The notes beneath the pieces were generated by a model. It made no database searches. It worked only from the letters and a program-made list of their open reading frames with translations, and had not been told where the DNA came from. A DNA stretch of 64,000 nucleotides, from the NCBI RefSeq assembly GCF_003688495.1, contig NZ_REFH01000008.1, positions 310,001 through 374,000 of the forward strand, written 5' to 3'. This stretch comes from Flavobacterium weaverense (GTDB lineage Bacteria; Bacteroidota; Bacteroidia; Flavobacteriales; Flavobacteriaceae). Below, piece after piece: positions 61,385 to 64,000 of the stretch. The translations under genes and the position numbers were made by a program. Each line of letters begins with the position of its first letter. Position 1 is the first letter of the stretch.

Positions 61385-64000
61385 AAAAATATTATATAAC
61401 ACCTACGATAGTTCTCCCAAAACACAGCAAATTGTTGCTCGTTTACAAGAAAACAATCAAGTTAAAATGCATTTGTCAGGGTTGCTGGGATCAGCACTTT
61501 CATTTGTAATACGTTCTATTTTTAAAAAATCAGAACTACCTTTTTTAATTGTTTTAAATAATAAAGAAGAGGCTGCCTATTATTTAAATGATTTAGAACA
61601 AATGATTGGTGATCAGGATGTATTGTTTTATCCTGGCTCCTTTCGACGACCATATCAAATCGAAGAAACTGATAATGCTAATGTTTTATTACGTGCTGAA
61701 GTTTTAAACCGAATCAATTCCCACAAAAAACCTGCTATTATCGTCACTTATCCTGAAGCGCTATTTGAGAAAGTAGTAACCCGAAGAGAGTTGGATAAAA
61801 ATACTTTGAAAGTAGCAGTTGGTGATAAAATCTCAATCGATTTCATTAACGAAGTTTTATTTGAATACGAATTTAAAAGAGTAGATTTTATTACAGAACC
61901 AGGCGAGTTCTCTGTACGTGGAGGAATTGTCGATGTCTTTTCATTTTCTAATGATAATCCGTACAGGGTAGAGTTTTTTGGTGATGAGGTAGAAAGCATT
62001 CGTAGTTTTGATGTTGCCACGCAGTTGTCTATTGAAACACAAAAAAAGATTACCATAATTCCAAATGTTGAAAATAAAGTCTTTCAGGAAAACAGAGAGA
62101 GTTTCTTAGATTACATTTCTGAGAAAACAGTAATTTTCATCCAAAACACCGAAGATTTTTTTTCGCAGCTAGATAAACAGTTTGAAAAAGCTGAAGAGGC
62201 TTTTGCCAAATTATCTCAAGAAATAAAGCGCTCTACACCGGAACAGTTGTTTTTAAATCAAGCTTCTTTTATAAAAAGAGCGTTAGATTTTTCAGTCGTT
62301 GAGTTGAGTTCAAAACCTATTTTTAGAACTACTAAGAAATTTGAATATCATATTCAACCACAACCATCTTTTAATAAACAATTTGATTTATTGCTGAACA
62401 ATTTAAGTGAAAATCACTTTAACGGCTATAAGAATTATTTGTTTTGTTCGAATGAAAATCAAGCAAAGCGGTTTCATGATATTTTCGAAACGCTAGACGA
62501 GGCTAATTCTGAGAACATTCTTAAGCAATATCACACCGTAGTTTTGCCTTTGTTTCAAGGATTTATCGATGATGAAAATCAAATTACGTGTTATACTGAT
62601 CACCAGATTTTTGAGCGCTACCATAAATTCAATATTAAAAGTGGCTATTCTAAAAAGCAGAATATCACCTTAAAAGAATTGACAACACTTTCGGTTGGTG
62701 ATTATGTAACGCATATCGATCACGGAATAGGACGTTTTGGTGGATTACAGAAAATACAAGTTGAAGGTAAAACACAGGAAGCTATTAAATTGGTTTATGC
62801 TGACAATGATATTGTGTACGTGAGTATCCATTCACTTCATAAAATTTCAAAATATAACGGAAAAGACGGCGCGCCGCCTAAGATTTATAAGTTAGGTTCG
62901 AATGCTTGGAAGATTTTAAAACAAAAAACCAAGGCTAGAGTCAAGCACGTTGCATTCAACTTGATTCAATTGTATGCTAAAAGACGATTGGATAAAGGAT
63001 TTCAGTTTGCTCCTGACAGTTACTTGCAAAATGAATTAGAAAGTTCGTTTATCTATGAAGATACGCCAGATCAAACAAAGTCTACAGCAGAAGTAAAAGC
63101 TGATATGGAAAGTGATCGTCCAATGGATCGTTTGGTATGTGGTGACGTAGGTTTTGGAAAAACCGAAGTTGCAATTCGTGCTGCTTTTAAAGCAGTCGAT
63201 AATAGCAAGCAAGTGGCGATTTTGGTACCAACAACTATTTTGGCTTACCAACATTACAGAACTTTTACAGAACGGTTGAAGGATATGCCGGTTACAATTG
63301 GATATTTAAATCGTTTTAGAACCGCTAAACAAAAAACAGAAACCTTAAAAGATTTAGCCGACGGAAAACTAGATATTGTTATAGGAACACATCAATTAGT
63401 AAATAAAAATGTAGTTTTTAAAGATTTAGGATTATTGATTGTTGATGAGGAACAGAAATTTGGTGTCAACGTAAAAGACAAATTAAAAACGATTGCTGCT
63501 AATGTTGATACATTGACATTAACGGCTACACCAATACCTAGGACTCTACAGTTTTCATTAATGGCAGCGCGTGACTTATCTGTAATTACAACGCCGCCGC
63601 CTAACAGATATCCTATTGAAACCAATGTTGTAGGTTTTAGTGAAGAGTTGATTCGGGATGCTATTTCTTATGAAGTTCAGCGCAATGGACAAGTTTTCTT
63701 CATTAATAACAGAATCGAAAACATCAAAGAAGTAGCAGGAATGATTCAGCGTTTAGTGCCAAATGCTCGTGTGGGAATTGGTCACGGACAAATGGAAGGA
63801 AAAAAGCTAGAAGAGTTGATGTTGGCCTTTATGAATGGAGAATTTGATGTTTTGGTAGCAACCACAATAATTGAAAGTGGATTAGATGTTCCTAATGCAA
63901 ATACGATTTTTATAAATAATGCAAATAATTTTGGACTTTCTGATTTACATCAAATGCGTGGGCGAGTAGGACGTAGTAACAAGAAAGCATTTTGTTATTT
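61377..64000 (+). CDS. mfd: Transcription-repair coupling factor Mfd (partial, runs off the window)
   Basis: The frame opens at TTG 61377 (LSKKILYNTYDSSPKTQQI) and is still open at base 64000, giving 874 residues of an expected 1,100 or so. The N-terminal UvrB-like part includes DVLFYPGSFRRPYQIEETD and GEFSVRGGIVDVFSF. The RNA polymerase-interacting domain has VTHIDHGIGRFGG (about 440). The translocase has Walker A GDVGFGKTEVA (about 589), DEEQKFG (690-693), LTATPIPRTLQF, and GLDVPNANTIFINNAN...QMRGRVGRS. Mfd removes RNA polymerase stalled at lesions and recruits UvrA. TTG is the only start before the conserved N-terminus. Confidence 0.97.
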   Translation, partial: MSKKILYNTYDSSPKTQQIVARLQENNQVKMHLSGLLGSALSFVIRSIFKKSELPFLIVLNNKEEAAYYLNDLEQMIGDQDVLFYPGSFRRPYQIEETDNANVLLRAEVLNRINSHKKPAIIVTYPEALFEKVVTRRELDKNTLKVAVGDKISIDFINEVLFEYEFKRVDFITEPGEFSVRGGIVDVFSFSNDNPYRVEFFGDEVESIRSFDVATQLSIETQKKITIIPNVENKVFQENRESFLDYISEKTVIFIQNTEDFFSQLDKQFEKAEEAFAKLSQEIKRSTPEQLFLNQASFIKRALDFSVVELSSKPIFRTTKKFEYHIQPQPSFNKQFDLLLNNLSENHFNGYKNYLFCSNENQAKRFHDIFETLDEANSENILKQYHTVVLPLFQGFIDDENQITCYTDHQIFERYHKFNIKSGYSKKQNITLKELTTLSVGDYVTHIDHGIGRFGGLQKIQVEGKTQEAIKLVYADNDIVYVSIHSLHKISKYNGKDGAPPKIYKLGSNAWKILKQKTKARVKHVAFNLIQLYAKRRLDKGFQFAPDSYLQNELESSFIYEDTPDQTKSTAEVKADMESDRPMDRLVCGDVGFGKTEVAIRAAFKAVDNSKQVAILVPTTILAYQHYRTFTERLKDMPVTIGYLNRFRTAKQKTETLKDLADGKLDIVIGTHQLVNKNVVFKDLGLLIVDEEQKFGVNVKDKLKTIAANVDTLTLTATPIPRTLQFSLMAARDLSVITTPPPNRYPIETNVVGFSEELIRDAISYEVQRNGQVFFINNRIENIKEVAGMIQRLVPNARVGIGHGQMEGKKLEELMLAFMNGEFDVLVATTIIESGLDVPNANTIFINNANNFGLSDLHQMRGRVGRSNKKAFCY

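Noticed and set aside
61748..62056. Minus-strand frame inside mfd
   Set aside because: The plus strand encodes continuous Mfd sequence here; the frame is a shadow.

Overview
The window looks like chromosome of a Flavobacterium or a close relative (Bacteroidota, Flavobacteriaceae). The DNA is very AT-rich. Many gene starts are preceded by the Bacteroidota -7 box TAnnTTTG rather than an E. coli -10. The gene content is typical of the phylum: a type IX secretion (T9SS) C-terminal sorting domain, many short-signal lipoproteins, TonB-dependent receptors, DUF3078/DUF2480/DUF4292/DUF5689-type families, an SDR-type threonine dehydrogenase, and an ATP synthase cluster without beta and epsilon genes. 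Names come from reading motifs by eye; no database search was made.

Layout. 1-6784: end of a probable PorW/SprE T9SS lipoprotein gene, a bactofilin, AtpZ-like and DUF6168-like membrane proteins, then atpB-E-F-H-A-G. A hairpin plus T-tract follows atpE, a 7-bp-periodic palindrome lies between atpA and atpG, and a 52-bp tandem repeat begins inside the last codons of atpG. 7255-9078: a secreted GHL10-like glycosidase broken by one in-frame TAG. 9267-17113: acetyltransferase, lipoprotein, polysaccharide flippase, dUTPase, sugar-nucleotide transferase, and a TPR / DUF4292 / EnvC-like envelope operon. 17504-29460: a PiT phosphate transporter with a PhoU-like tail, two surface lipoproteins (one a polysaccharide deacetylase), a TonB receptor, and a periplasmic redox group (PQQ-type sugar dehydrogenase + cytochrome c, MauG-like di-haem peroxidase, PhoX-like phosphatase). 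29895-43381: tRNA-Asn, RseP, an OYE-family reductase, a Gfo/Idh oxidoreductase, an MFS carrier, a TonB receptor / DUF5689 / FKBP group, HflX, and a DUF819 membrane protein.

43500-54019 holds the SUF iron-sulfur assembly locus on the minus strand: sufA, sufB, [antitoxin, YoeB toxin], sufC, sufD, then a plus-strand serine hydrolase, then sufS, a small lipoprotein, sufE, a GxxExxY protein, a SufT/MIP18-like gene, DUF2480 and DUF3078. The toxin-antitoxin pair, the GxxExxY gene and the inverted hydrolase look like insertions into an otherwise conserved set.

54271-64000: MBL-fold hydrolase, secreted subtilase, M1 aminopeptidase, a possible eRF1-like small protein, threonine dehydrogenase, a lipoprotein, and the first two thirds of mfd, which runs off the end.

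No phage, insertion sequence, CRISPR array or rRNA was seen. The least explained features are the periodic, often palindromic intergenic arrays, the atpG-derived tandem repeat, the interrupted suf locus and the nonsense-broken glycosidase. I did not find a clearly new multi-gene system.
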